Source: Petrolisthes cinctipes (lineage: Eukaryota > Arthropoda > Malacostraca > Decapoda > Porcellanidae). From it: a stretch of 64,000 nucleotides of DNA. Positions 1 to 14,400 of this stretch are shown in pieces. The DNA lies in the NCBI GenBank assembly GCA_033782935.1, contig JAWQEG010000077.1:1426501-1490500 (forward strand), written 5' to 3'. Below the pieces are notes generated by a model, which worked only from the letters and a program-made list of their open reading frames with translations, was not told the DNA's origin and did not search any database. Both the position numbers and the translations under genes were made by a program. Position 1 is the first letter of the stretch. Every line of letters starts with the position of its first letter.

Positions 1-3000
1 AAAATATCGAATTTTCGTGTGTTTTGAGGTTGAATTTGACATATAAACGAGTGCAGAAGATGCATACACATATTAACTTTGGGCACCTAAAATATCGACT
101 TTCAGCATGTTTTGGGCCTGTATCTGAGTAGGCATGTACAGATCGCTTCTGGGACCCCAAAATATCGAATTTTCGGGTGTTTGGATCTTTAATTTGAGAT
201 ATAAACGGGTACAGAAGATGCATGCACATATCGACTTTTGGACACCTAAAATATCGATATTCTGTATGTTTTGGGCCTGTATTTTGAAAATACTCTAACA
301 CGGAGTAGGCATGTACAGATCGCTTCTGGGATTACAAAATATCGAATTTTCAGGTGTTTTTGGCCTGAATTTGAGATATCGACTTTGGGCACCTAAAATA
401 TCGATTTTTAGCATGTTTTGGGCCTATATATTGAAAATATTCTAGCACTGATTAGTCATGTACAGATCGCTTCTGGGACCTAAAAATATCGAATTTTCGG
501 GTGTTTTGAGGTTGAATTTGAGATATAAACGAGTGCAGAAGATGCATAAACATATTGACTTTGGGCACCTAAAATATCGATTTTCAGCCTGTTTTGGGCC
601 TGTATCTGAGTAGGCATGTACAGATCGCTTCTGGGCCCCAAAATTTCGAATTTTCGGGTGTTTGGAGCCTGAATTTGAGATATAAACGTGTACAGAAGAT
701 GCATGCAGATATCGACTTTTGGGCACCTAAAATATCGATTTTGAGCATGTTTTTGGTCTGTATCTTGAAAACATTCTAACTAGGAGTATTCATGTACAGA
801 TCGCTTCTGGGACCCAAAAATATCGAATTTTAGGGTTTTTTGGGCCTGAATTTGAGATATCGACTTTGGGCACCTAAAATATCGATTTTCAGCATGTTTT
901 GGGCCTGTAGCTGAGAAGGCCTGTACAGATCGCTACTGGGACCCAAAAATATCGAATTTTCGGGTGTTTCGAGCCTGAATTTGAGATATAAACGGGTACA
1001 GAAGATGCATGCACATATCGACTTTCGGCACCTAAAATATCGATTTTCTGTATGTTTTGTTCCTGTATATTAAAAATACTCTAACACGGAGTAGGCATGT
1101 ACAGATCGCTTCTGGGACCCTAAAATATCGAATTTTCGGGTGTTTTCGGCCTGAATTTGATATATCGACTTTGGGCACATTAAATATCGATTTTTAGCAT
1201 GTTTTGGGCCTATATTTTAAAAATATTCTAGCACTGAGTAGGCATGTACAGATCGCTTCTGGGACCCAAAAATACCGAATTTTCGGGTGTTTTGAGTCTG
1301 AATTTGAGATATAAACGGGTACAGAAGATGCATGCACATATCGACTTTGGACACTTAGAATATTGATTTTTAGCATGTTTTGAGCATATATTTTGAAAAC
1401 ATTCTAGCACTGAGTAGGCATGTACAGATCGCTTCTGGGACCCAAAAATATCGAATTTTCGGGTGTTTTGAGGTTGAATTTGAGATATAAACGAGTGCAG
1501 AAGATGCATACACATATTGACTTTGGGCACCTAAAATATCGATTTTCAGCATTTTTTGGGCCTGTATCTGAGTAGGCATGTACAGTTCGCTTCTGGGACC
1601 CTAAAATATAGAATTTTCGGGTGTTTCGGGCCTGAATTTGATATATCGACTTTGGGCACCTAAAATATCGATTTTCAAAATGTTTTGCGCCTGTATTTTG
1701 AAAATACTCTAACACGGAGTAGGCAAGTACAGATCGCTTCTGGGACCCCAAAATATTGAATTTTTGGGTGTTTGGAGCCTAAATTTGAGATATAAACGGG
1801 TACAGAAGATGCATCCACATATCGACTTTTGGGCACCTAAAAGATCGATTTTCAGTATGTTTTGGGCCTGTATATTGAAAATACTCTAATACGGAGTAGG
1901 CATGTACAGATCGCTTCTGGGACCCTAAAATATCGGGTTTTCGGGTGTTTTGGGCCTGAATTTGACATATCGACTTTGGGCACCTAAAATATCGATTTTT
2001 AGCATGTTTTGGGCCTATATTTTTAAAAACACTCTAGCACTGAGTTGGCATGTACAGATCGCTTCTGGGACCCCAAAATACCGAATTTTCGGGTGTTTTA
2101 AGCCTGAATTTGAGATATAAACGGGTACAGAAGATGCATGCACATATCGACTTTTGGGCACCTAAAATATCGATTTTCTGTATGTTTTAGGCCTGAATTT
2201 TGAAAATACTCTAACACGGACTAGGTATGTACAGATCGCTTCTTGGACCCCAAAATATCGAATTTTCGGGCGTTTGGAGCCTGAATTTGAGATATAAACG
2301 GGTACAGAAAATGCATGCACATATTGACTTTGGGCACCTAAAATATCGATTTTCAGCATGTTTTGGGCCTGTATTTTGAAAATACTCTAACACGGAGTAA
2401 GTATGTACAGATCGCTTCTGGGACCCCAAAATACCGAATTTTCGGGTGTTTTGAGCCTGAATTTGAGATTTAAACGGGTACAGAAGATGAATGCACATAT
2501 CGACTTTTGGGCACCTAAAAGATCGTTTTTCGGTATGTTTTGGGCCTGTAATTTGAAAATACTCTAACACGGAGTAGGCATGTACAGATCGCTTCTGGGA
2601 CCCCAAAATATCTAATTTTCGGTTTTTTTGGGCCTGAATTTGAGATATCGACTTTGGGCACCTAAAATATCGATTTTTAGCATGTTTTGGGCCTATATTT
2701 CGAAAATATTCTAGCCCTAAGTAGGCATGTACAGATCGCTTCTGGGACCCAAAAATATCAAATTTTCGGGTGTTTTGATCCTGAATTGGAGATATAAACG
2801 AGTACAGAAGATGCATGCACATATCGACTTTTGGGTACCTAAAATATCGATTTTGAGCATGTTTTGGGTCTGTATCTTGAAAACATTCTAACTAGGAGTA
2901 GGCATGTACAGATCGCTTCTAGGACCCAAAAATACCGAATTTTCGGGTGTTTTGAGCCTGAATTTGAGATATAAACGGGTACAGAAGATGCATGCACATA

Positions 3001-6000
3001 TCTATCGACTTTGGACACTTAAAATATCGATTTTTAGCATGTTTTGAGCCTATATTTTGAAAACATTCTAGCACTGAGTATTCATGTACAGATCGCTTCT
3101 GGGACCCAAAAATATAGAATTTTCGGGTGTTTTGAGCCTGAATTTGAGATATGAACAGGTACTGATGATGCATGCACATATCGACTTTTGGGCACTTAAA
3201 ATATCGATTTTGAGCATGTTTTGGGTCTGTATCTTGAAAACATTCTAATTAGGAGTAGGAATGTACAGATCGCTTCTAAGACCCAAAAATACCGAATTTT
3301 CGGGTGTTTTGAGCCTGAATTTGAGATATAAACGTGTACAGAAGATGCATGCACATATCGACTTTGGACACTTAAAATATCGATTTTTAGCATGTTTTCA
3401 GCCTATATTTTGAAAACATTCTAGCACTGAGTAGGCATGTGCAGATCGCTTCTGGGACCCAAAAATATCGAATTTTCGGGTGTTTTGAGGTTGAATTTGA
3501 GATATAAACGAGTGCATAAGATGCATACACATATTACCTTTGGGCACCTAAAATATCGATTTTCAGCATGTTTTGGGCCTGTATCTGAGTAGGCATGTAC
3601 AGATTTCCTCTGGGACCCCAAAATATCAAATTTTTGGGTGTTTTGAGCCTGAATTTGAGATATAAACGGGTACAGAAAATGCAAGCACATATCGACTTTT
3701 GAGCACCTAAAATATCGATTTTGAGCATTTTTAGGGTCTGTATCTTGAAAACATTCTAACTAGGAGTAGGCATGTACAGATCGCTTATAGGACCCAAAAA
3801 TACCGAATTTTCGGGTGTTTTGAGCCTAAAATTGAGATATAAACGGGTACAGAAGATGCATGCACATATCGACTTTGGACACTTAATATATCGATTTTTA
3901 GCATGTTTTGAGCCTATATTATGAAAACATGCTAGCACTGAGTATTCATGTACAGATCGCTTCTGGGACCCAAAAATATCGAATTTTCGGGTGTTTTGAG
4001 CCTGAATTTGAGATATAAACGAGTGCAGAAGATGCATACACATATTGACTTTGGGCACCAAAAATATCGATTTTCAGCATGTTTTGGGCCTGTATCTGAG
4101 TAGGCATGTACAGATCGCTTCTGTGACCCCAAAATATCGAATTTTCGGGTGTTTGGAGCCTGAATTTGAGATATAAACGGGTACAGAAGATGCATGCACA
4201 TATCGACTTTTGGGCACCTAAAAGATCGATTTCCAGTATGTTTTGGGCTTGTATTTTGAAAATACTCTAACACGGAGTGGGCATGTACAGTTCGCTTCTG
4301 GGACCCCAAAATATCGAATTTTCGGGTGTTTTGGGCCTGAATTTGATATATCGACTTTGGGCACCTAAAATATCGATTTTCAGATTGTTTTGGGCCTGTA
4401 TTTTGAAAATACTCTAACACGGAGTAGGCATGTACAGATCGATTCTGGGACCCCAAAATATCGAATTTTCGTGTGTTTTGGGCCTCAATTTTAAAATCGA
4501 CTTTGGGCACCTAAAATATCGATTTTTAGCATGTTTTGGGCCTATATTTTGAAAATATTCCTGCACTAAGTAGGCATGTACAGATCACTTCTTGGACCCC
4601 AAAATATCGAATTTTTGGGTGTTTTGAGCCTGAATTTGAGATTTAAACGGGTACAGAAGATGCATGCACATATCGACTTTGGAAACTTAAAATATCGATT
4701 TCTTGCATGTTTTGAGCCTATATTTTGAAAACATTCTAGCACTGAGTAGGCATGTACAGATCGCTTCTGGGACCAAAAAATATCGAATTTTCGGGTGTTT
4801 TGAGGTTGAATTTGGGATATAAACGGGTGCAGAAGATGCATACACATATTGACTTTGGGCACCTAAAATATCGATTTTCAGCCTGTTTTGGGCCTGTATT
4901 TTGAAAATACTCAAACACGGAGTAGGTATGTACAGATCGCTTCTGGGACCCTAAAATACCGAATTTTCGGGTGTTTTGAGCCTGAATTTGAGATATAAAC
5001 GGGTACAGAAGATGCATGCACATATCGACTTTTGGGCACCTAAAAGATCGATTTTCAGTATGTTTTGGGCCTGTAATTTGAAAATACTCTAACACGGAGT
5101 AGGCATGTACAGTTCGCTTCTGGGACCCCAAAATATCGAATTTTCGGGTGTTTTGGGCCTGAATTTGAGATATCGACTTTGGGCACCTAAAATATCGATT
5201 TTTAGCATGTTTTGAGCCTATATTTTAAAAACAAGCTAGCACTGAGTAGGCATGTACAGATCGCTTCTGGGACCCCAAAATACCGAATTTTCGAGTGTTT
5301 TGAGCCTGAATTTGAGATATAAACGGGTACAGAAAATGCATGCACATATCGACTTTTGGGCACCTAAAAGATCGATTTTCAGTATGTTTTGGGCCTGTAT
5401 TTTGAAAATACTCTAACACTGAGTAGGCATGTACAATTCGCTTCTGGGACCCCAAAATATAGAATTTTCGGGTGTTTTGAGCTTGAATTTAAGATATCGA
5501 CTTTGGGCACCTAAAATATCGATTTTTCGCATGTTTTGGGCCTATTCTTTGAAAATATTCTAGCACTAAGTAGGCATGTACAGCTCACATCTGGGACCCC
5601 AAAATATCGGATTTTCGGGTGTTTTGAGCCTGAATTTGAGATATAAACGGGTTCAGAAGATGCATGCACATCTCTACTTTGGTCACCTAAAATATCGATT
5701 TTCAGCTTGTTTTGGGCCTGTATTTTGAAAATACTCTAACACGGAGTAGTCAAGTACAGATCGTTTCTGGGACCTCAAAATATCGAATTTTCAGGTGTTT
5801 GGAGCCTGAATTTGAGATATAAACGGGTACAGAAGATGCATCCACATATCGACTTTTGGGCACCTAAAAGATCGATTTTCAGTATGTTTTGGGCCTGTAT
5901 ATTGAAAAAACTCTAATACGGAGTAGGCATGTACAGATCACTTCTGGGACCCCAAAATATCGGGTTTTCGTGCGTTTTGAGCCTGAATTTGAGATATCGA

Positions 6001-8080
6001 CTTTGGGCACCTAAATTATCGATTGTTAGCATGTTTTGGGCCTATATTTTGAAAATATTATAAAACTAAGTAGGCATGTACAGATCACTTCTGGGACCCC
6101 AAAATATCGAATTTTCGGGTGTTTTGAGCCTGAATTTGAGATATAAACGGGTCCAGAAGATGCATGCACATATCGACTTTGGACACTTAAAATATCGATT
6201 TTTAGCATGTTTTGAGCCTATATTTTGAAAAAATTCTAGCACTGAGTAGGCATGTACAGATCGCTTCTGGAACCAAAAAATTATCGAATTTTCGGGTGTT
6301 TTGAGGTTGAATTTGGGATTTAAACGGGTGCAGAAGATGCATACACATATTGACTTTGGTCACCTAAAATAGCGATTTTCAGCATGTTTTGGGCCTGTAT
6401 TTTGAAAATACTCTAACACGGAGTAGGCAAGTACAGATCACTTCTGGGACCCAAAAATATCGAATTTTCGGGTGTTTGGAGCCTGAATTTGAGATATAAA
6501 CGGGTACAGAAGATGCATGCACATATCAACTTTTGGGCACCTAAAATATCGATTATCTGTATGTTTTGGGCCTGTATTTTATAAATACTCTAACACGGAG
6601 TAGGTATGTACAGATCGCTTCTAGGACCCCAAAATATCGAATTTTCGGGTGTTTAAGGACTGAATTTGAGATATCGACTTTAGGCACCTAAAATATCGAT
6701 TGTTAGCATGTTTTGGACCTATATTTGAAAACATTCTAGCACTGAGTAGGCATGTACAGATCGCTTCTGGGACCCCGAAATATCGAATTTTCGGGTGTTT
6801 TAAGCCTGAATTTGAGATATAAACGGGTACAGAAAATGCATGCACATATTGACTTTGGGCACCTAAAATATCGATTTTCAGCATGTTTTGGGCCTGTATT
6901 TTGAAAATACTCGTAACACGGAGTAGGCATGTACAGATCGCTTCTTGGACCCAAAAATATAGAATTTTCGGGTGTTTTAGGCTTGAATTTGATATATCGA
7001 CTTTGGGCACCTAAAATATCGATTTTTAGCATTTTTGGGGCCTATATTTTGAAAATATTCTAGCACTGAGTAGGCATGTACAGATTGCTTCTGGGACCCA
7101 AAAATATCAAATTTTCGGGTGTTTTGATCCTGAATTTGAGATATAAACGGGTGCAGAAAATGCATGCACATATCGACTTTTGAGCACCTAAAATATCGAT
7201 TTTGAGCATGTTTTGGGTCTGTATCTTGAAAACATTCTAACTAGGAGTAGGCCTGTACAGATCGCTTCTAGGATCCAAAAATACCGAATTTTCGGGTGTT
7301 TTGAGCCTGAATTTGAGATATAAACGGGTACAGAAGATGCATTCACATATCGACTTTAGACACTTAAAATATCGATTTTTAGCATGTTTTGGGCCTGTAT
7401 TTTGAAAATACTCTAACACGGAGTAGGCAAGTACAGATCGCTTCTGGGACCCCAAAATATTGAATGTTCGGGTGTTTGGAGCCTGAATTTGAGATATAAA
7501 CGGGTACAGAAGATATTATCCACATTTCGACTTTTTGGCACCTAAAAGATCGATTTTCAGTATGTTTTGGGCCTGTATATTGAAAATACTCTAATACTGA
7601 GTAGGCATGTACAGATCGCTTCTGGGACCCCAAAATATCGAATTTTCGGGTGTTTTGGACCTGAATTTGATATATCGACTTTGGGCACCTAAAATATCGA
7701 TTTTTAGCATTTTTTGGGCCTATATTTTGAAAATATTTTAGCACTGAGTAGGCATGTACACATTGCTTCTGGGACCCAAAAATATCAAATTTTCAGGTGT
7801 TTTGATGCTGAATTTGAGATATAAAAGGGTGTAGAAAATGCATGCACATATCGACTTTTGAGCACCTAAAATATCGATTTTGAGCATGTTTTGGGTTTGT
7901 ATCTTGAAAACATTCTAACTAGGAGTAGGCATGTACATATCGCTTCTAGGACCCAAAAATATCGAATTTTCGGGTGTTTTGAGCCTGAATTTGAGATATA
8001 AACGGGTACAGAAGATGCATGCACATATCGACTTTGGACACTTAAAATATCGATTTTTAGCATGTTTTGAGCCTATATTA
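1..8080 (+). repeat. Satellite block 1: mixed variant order
   Basis: This block holds full, half-A-deleted and half-B-deleted monomers without an obvious recent large tandem duplication. One internal long-range match is clear: about 3750-4200 recurs at about 7910-8360 (offset 4159), marked by the shared variants tattatgaaaac and gagtattcatgtac. The segment around 4.7-5.1 kb recurs more distantly near 12.9, 24.65 and 26.65 kb. A small tatc duplication at about 3000-3006 gives catatctatcgac. No gene-like unique sequence is present. Confidence 0.7.
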
Positions 8081-8084
8081 TGAA

Positions 8085-9138
8085 AACATTCTAGCACTGA
8101 GTATTCATGTACAGATCGCTTCTGGAACCCAAAAATATTGAATTTTCGGGTGTTTTGAGCCTGAATTTGAGATATAAACGAGTGCAGAAGATGCATACAC
8201 ATATTGACTTTGGGCACCAAAAATATCGATTTTCAGCATGTTTTGGGCCTGTATCTGAGTAGGCATGTACAGATCGCTTCTGGGACCCCAAAAAATTCGA
8301 ATTTTCGGGTGTTTGGAGCCTGAATTTGAGATATAAACGGGTACAGAAGATGCATCCACATATCGACTTTTGGGCACCTTAAAGATCGATTTTCAGTATG
8401 TTTTGGGCCTGTATATTGAAAAAACTCTAATACGGAGTAGGCATGTACAGATCGCTTTTGGGACCCCAAAATATCGGGTTTTCGGGCGTTTTGGGCCTGA
8501 ATCTGAGATATCGACTTTGGGCACCTAAATTATCGATTTTTAGCATGTTTTGGGTCTATATTTTGAAAATATTCTAGAACTAAATAGGCATGTACAGATC
8601 ACTTCTGGGACCAAAAAATATCGAATTTTCGGGTGTTTTGAGGTTGAATTTGAGATATAAACAGGTACAGAAAATGCATTCACATATCGACTTTTGGGCA
8701 CCTAAAATATCGATTATCTGTATGTTTTGGGCCTGTATTTTATAAAAAACTCTAACACGGAGTAGGTATGTACAGATCGCTTCTAAGACCCCAATATATC
8801 GAATTTCCGGGTGTTTAAGGACTGAATTTGAGATATCGACTTTGGGCACCTAAAATATCGATTTTTAGCATGTTTTGGGCCTTTATTTTGAAAACATTCT
8901 AGCACTAAGTAGGCATGTACAGATCGCTTCTGGGACCCCGAAATATCGAATTTTCGGGTGTTTTGAGCCTGAATTTGAGATATTAACGGGTACAGAAAAT
9001 GCATGCACATATTGACTTTGGGCACCTGAAATATCGATTTTCAGCATGTTTTGGGCCTGTATTTTGAAAATACTCTAACACGGAGTAGGCATGTACAGAT
9101 CGCATCTGGGACCCAAAAATATAGAATTTTCGGGTGTT
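8085..9138 (+). repeat. Duplicated satellite segment, copy 1 (partner 11270-12315)
   Basis: The private variants ccccaaaaaattcg (8286) and ctagaactaaatagg recur about 3002 bp downstream, and gattatctgtatg and cgcatctggg recur about 3177-3178 bp downstream. The 176-bp jump in offset corresponds to one extra monomer in the second copy. This is the expected footprint of unequal exchange in monomer register. Block edges are by eye. Confidence 0.7.
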
Positions 9139-9529
9139 TTGAGCCTGAATTTGAGATATAAACAGGTACTGAAGATGCATGCACATATCGACTTTTGGGC
9201 ACTTAAAATATCGATTTTGAGCATGTTTTGGATCTGTATCTTGAAAACATTCTAACAAGGAGTAGGAATGTACAGATGGCTTCTAAGACCCAAAAATACC
9301 GAATTTTCGGGTGTTTCGGGCTTGAATTTGATATATCGACTTTGGGCACCTAAAATATCGATTTTCGGAATGTTTTGGGCCTGTATTTTGAAAATACTCT
9401 AACACGGAGTATGCAAGTACAGATCGCTTCTGGGACCCCAAAATATCGAATTTTCGGGTGTTTGGAGCCTGAATTTGAGATATAAACGGGTACAGAAGAT
9501 GCATGCACATATCGACTTGTCGGCACCTA

Positions 9530-10190
9530 AAAGATCGATTTTCAGTATGTTATGGGCCTGTATTTTGAAAACACTCTAACAGGGAGTAGGCATGTACAGT
9601 TCGCTTGTGGGACCCCAAAATATCGAATTTTCAAGTGTTTTGGGCCTCAATTTGAGATATCGACTTTAGGCACGTAAAATATCGATTTTTAGCATGTTTT
9701 GAGCCTATATTTTGAAAACATTCTAGCACTGAGTAGGCATGTACAGTTCGCTTCTGGGACCCAAAAAATATCGAATTTTCAGGTGTTTTGAGGTTGAATT
9801 TGGGATAAAAACGGGTACAGAAGATGCATACACATATTGACTTTGGTCACCTAAAATATCGATTTTCAGCATGTTTTGGGCCTGTATTTTGAAAATACTC
9901 TAACATGGAGTAGGCAAGTACAGATCGCTTCTGGGACCCCAAAATATCGAATGTTCGGGTGTTAGGAGCCTGAATTTGAGATATAAACGGGTACAGAAGA
10001 TACATCCACATATCGACTTTTGGGCACATAAAAGATCGATTTTCAGTATGTTTTGGGCCTGTATATTGAAAATACTTTAACACTGAGTAGGCATGTACAG
10101 ATCGATTCTGGGACCCTAAAATATCGAATTTTCGGGGGTTTTGGGCCTGAATTTGAGATATCGACTTTGGGCACCTAAAATATCGATTTT
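9530..10190 (+). repeat. Duplicated satellite segment (partner about 14690-15525)
   Basis: The rare variant cgcttgtgggacccc (about 9601) recurs at about 14761 (offset 5160). The variant ctaacatggagtaggc (about 9899) recurs at about 15235 (offset 5336). The difference of 176 bp is one monomer gained in the downstream copy. Edges are approximate. Confidence 0.62.
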
Positions 10191-11269
10191 TAGCATGTTT
10201 TGGGCCTATATTTTGAAAATATTCTAGCACTGAGTAGGCATGTACAGATTGCTTCTGGGACCCCAAAATATCGAATTTTCGGGTGCTTTGAACCTGAATT
10301 TGAGATATAAACTTGTACAGAATATGCATGCACATATCGACTTTTGGGCACCTAAAATATCGATTTTGAGCATGTTTTGGGTCTGTATCTTGAAAACATT
10401 ATAACTAGGAGAAGGCATGTACAGATCGCTTCTAGGACCCAAAAATACCGAATTTTCGGGTGTTTTGAGCCTGAATTTGATATATAAACGGGTACACAAG
10501 ATGCATGCACATATCGACTTTTTGCACATAAAATATCGATTTTGAGCATGTCTTGGGTTTGTATCTTAAAAAATTCTAGCAAGGAGTAGGCATGTACAGA
10601 TCGCTTCTGGGACCCAAAAATATCGAATTTTCGGGTGTTTTGATCCTGAATTTGAGATATAAACGGGTACAGAAGATGCATGCACATATCGACTTTGGAC
10701 ACTTAAAATATCGATTTTTAGCATGTTTTGAGCCTATATTTTGAAAACATTCTAGCACTGAGTAGGCATGTACAGTTCGCTTCTGGGACCCAAAAAATAT
10801 CGAATTTTCGGGTGTTTTGAGGTTGAATTTGGGATATAAACGGGTACGGAAGATGCATACACCTATTGACTTTGGTCCCCTAAAATATCGATTTTCAGCA
10901 TGTTTTGAGCCTATATTTTGAAAACATTCTAACACGGAGTAGGCATGTACAGATCGCTACTGGGACCCTAAAATATCGAATTTTCGGGTGTTTTGGGCCT
11001 GAATTTGAGATATCGACTTTGGGCACCTAAAATATCGATTTCTAGCATGTTTTGGGCCTATATTTTAAAAATATTCTAGCACTAAGTAGGCATGTACAGC
11101 TCACTTCTGGGACCCCAAAATATCGAATTTTGGGTGTTTTGAGCCTGAATTTGAGATATAAACGGGTACAGAAGATGCAAACACATCTCTACTTTGGTCA
11201 CCTAAAATATCGATTTTCAGCATGTTTTGGGCCTGTATTTTGAAAATACTCTAACACGGAGTAGGCAAG

Positions 11270-12315
11270 TACAGATCGCTTCTGGGACCCCAAAAAATTC
11301 GAATTTTCGGGTTTTTGGAGCCTGAATTTGAGATATAAACGGGTACAGAAGATGCATCCACATATCGACTTTTGGGCACCTTAAAGATCGATTTTCAGTA
11401 TGTTTTGGGCCTGTATATTGAAAAAACTCTAATACGGAGTATGCATGTACAGATCGCTTCTGGGACCCCAAAATATCGGGTTTTCGTGCGTTTTGGGCCT
11501 GAATTTGAGATATTGACTTTGGGCACCTAAATTATCGATTTTTAGCATGTTTTGGGTCTATATTTTGAAAATATTCTAGAACTAAATAGGCATGTACAGA
11601 TCACTTCTGGGACCAAAAAATATCGAATTTTCGGGTGTTTTCAGCTTGAATTTGGGATATAAACGGGTGCAGAAGATGCATACACAAATTGACTTTGGTC
11701 ACCTAAAATATCGATTTTCAGCATGTTTTGTGCCTGTATTTTGATAATACTCAAACACGGAGTAGGCAAGTCCAGATCACTTCTGGGACCCCAAAATATC
11801 GAATTTTCGGGTGTTTGGAGCCTGAATTTGAGATATAAACGGGTACAGAAAATGCATTCACATATCGACTTTTGGGCACCTAAAATATCGATTATCTGTA
11901 TGTTTTGGGTCTGTATTTTATAAAAACTCTAACACGGAGTAGGTATGTACAGATCGCTTCTAAGACCAGAAAATATCGAATTTCCGGGTGTTTAAGGACT
12001 GAATTTGAGATATCGACTTTGGGCACCTAAAATATCGATTTTTAGCATGTTTTGGGACTTTATTTTGAGAACATTCTAGCACTAAGTAGGCATGTACAGA
12101 TCGCTTCTGGGACTCCGAAATATCGAATTTTCGGGTGTTTTGAGCCTGAATTTGAGATATTAACGGGTACAGAAAATGCATGCACATATTGACTTTGGGC
12201 ACCTGAAATATCGATTTTCAGCATGTTTTGGGCCTGTATTTTGAAAATACTCTAACACGGAGTAGGCATGTACAGATCGCATCTGGGACCCAAAAATATA
12301 GAATTTTCGGGTGTT
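11270..12315 (+). repeat. Duplicated satellite segment, copy 2 (partner 8085-9138)
   Basis: This segment carries the same private variants as the partner, including ccccaaaaaattcg, actaaatagg, gattatctgtatg and cgcatctggg. It contains one additional monomer (about 11650-11825) relative to the partner. Divergence by eye is a few percent, so the duplication is recent compared with the age of the monomer types. Confidence 0.7.
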
Positions 12316-12879
12316 TGGAGCCTGAATTTGAGATATAAACGGGTACAGAAGATGCATCCACATATTGACTTTTGGGGACTTTAAAGATCGATTTACAGTA
12401 TGTTTTGGGCCTGTATATTGAAAAAAACTCTAATACGGAGTAGGCATGTACAGATCGCTTCTGGTACCCCAAAATATCGGGTTTTCGTGCGTTTTGGGCC
12501 TGAATTTGAGATATCGACTTTGGGCACCTAAAATATCGATTTTCGGAATGTTTTGGGCCTGTATTTTGAAAATACTCTAACACGGAGTATGCAAGTACAG
12601 ATCGCTTCTGGGACCCTAAAATATCGAATTTTCGGGTGTTTGGAGACTGAATTTGAGATATAAACGGGTACAGAAGATGCATGCACATATCGACTTTTGG
12701 GCACCAAAAAGATCGATTTTCAGTATGTTTTGGGCCTGTATATTGAAAATACTCTAACACGGAGTAGGCATGTACAGATCGATTCTGGGACCCCTAAATA
12801 CCGAATTTTCGTGTGTTTTGGGCCTCAATTTGAGATATCGACTTTGGGCACCTAAAATATCGATTTTTAGCATGTTTTA

Positions 12880-14400
12880 AGCCTATATTTTGAAAACATT
12901 CTAGCACTGAGTAGGCATGTACAGATCGCTTCTGGGACCAAAAAATATCGAATTTTCGGGTGTTTTGAGGTTGAATTTGGGATATAAACGGGTGCAGAAG
13001 ATGCATACACATATTGACTTTGGGCACCTAAAATATCGATTTTCAGCATGTTTTGGGCCTGCAATTTGAAAATACTCTAACACGGAGTAGGTATGTACAG
13101 ATCGCTTCTGGGACTCCAAAATACCGAATTTTCGGGTGTTTTGAGCCTGAATTTGATATATAAACGGGTACAGAAGATGCATGTACATATCGACTTTTGG
13201 GCAACTAAAAGATCGATTTTCAGTAAGTTTTGGGCCTGTAATTTGAAAATACTCTAACACGAAGTAGGCATGTACAGTTCGCTTCTGGGACCCAAAAATA
13301 TCGAATTTTCGGGTGTTTTGGGCCTGAATTTACGATATCGACTTTGGGCACCTAAAATATCGATTTTTAGCATGTTTTGGGCCTATATTTTAAAAATATT
13401 CAAGCACTGAGTAGGCATGTACAGATCGCTTCTGGGACCCCAAAATACCGAATTTTCTGGTGTTTTGAGCCTGAATTTGAGATATAAACAGGTACAGAAG
13501 ATGCATGCACATATCGACTTTTGGGCACCTAAAAGATCGATTTTCAGTATGTTTTGGGCCTGTATTTTAAAAATACTCTAACACGGAGTAGGCATGTACA
13601 GTTCGCTTCTGGGACCCCAAAATATCGAATTTTCGGGTGTTTTGGGCCTGAATTTGAGATATCGACTTTGGGAACCTAAAATATCGATTTTTAGCATGTT
13701 TTGGGCCTATATTTTAAAAATATTCTAGCACTAAGTAGTCATGTACAGCTCACTTCTGGGACGCCAAAATATCGAATTTTGGGTGTTTTGAGCCTGAATT
13801 TGAGATATAAACGGGTTACAGAAGATGCATTCACATCTCTACTTTGGTCACCTAAAATATCGATTTTCAGCATGTTTTGGGCCTGTATTTTGAAAATACT
13901 CAAACACGGAGTAGGCAAGTACAGATCGCTTCTGGGACCCCAAAATATCGAATTTTCGGGTGTTTGGAGCCTGAATTTGAGATATAAACGGGTACAGAAG
14001 ATGCATCCACATATCGACTTTTGGGGACTTTAAAGATCGATTTACAGTATGTTTTGGGCCTGTATATTGAAAAAAACTCTAATACGGAGTAGGCATGTAC
14101 AGATCGCTTCTGGTACCCCAAAATATCGGGTTTTCGTGCGTTTTGGGCCTGAATTTGAGATATCGACTTTGGGCACCTAAATTATCGATTTTTAGCATGT
14201 TTTGGGCCTATATTTTGAAAATGTTCTAACTAGGAGTAGGAATGTACAGATCGCTTCTAAGACCCAAAAATACCGAATTTTCGTGTGTTTTGAGAATGAA
14301 TTTGAGATATAAACGGGTACAGAAGATGCATGCACATATCGACTTTGGACACTTAAAATATCGATTTTTAGCATGTTTTGAGCCTATATTTTAAAAACAT
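12880..14400 (+). repeat. Satellite segment with later copies at 24.6 and 26.6 kb
   Basis: Private variants such as cacgaagtaggcatg (about 13259), gggacgccaaaatatcg (about 13760), acgggttacagaag and ttttggggactttaaag recur about 11731 bp downstream, and again about 2013 bp after that. The three segments keep the same monomer order over about 1.5 kb. The order is more conserved than expected for independent shuffling, so this is a long-range duplication followed by a tandem one. Confidence 0.7.
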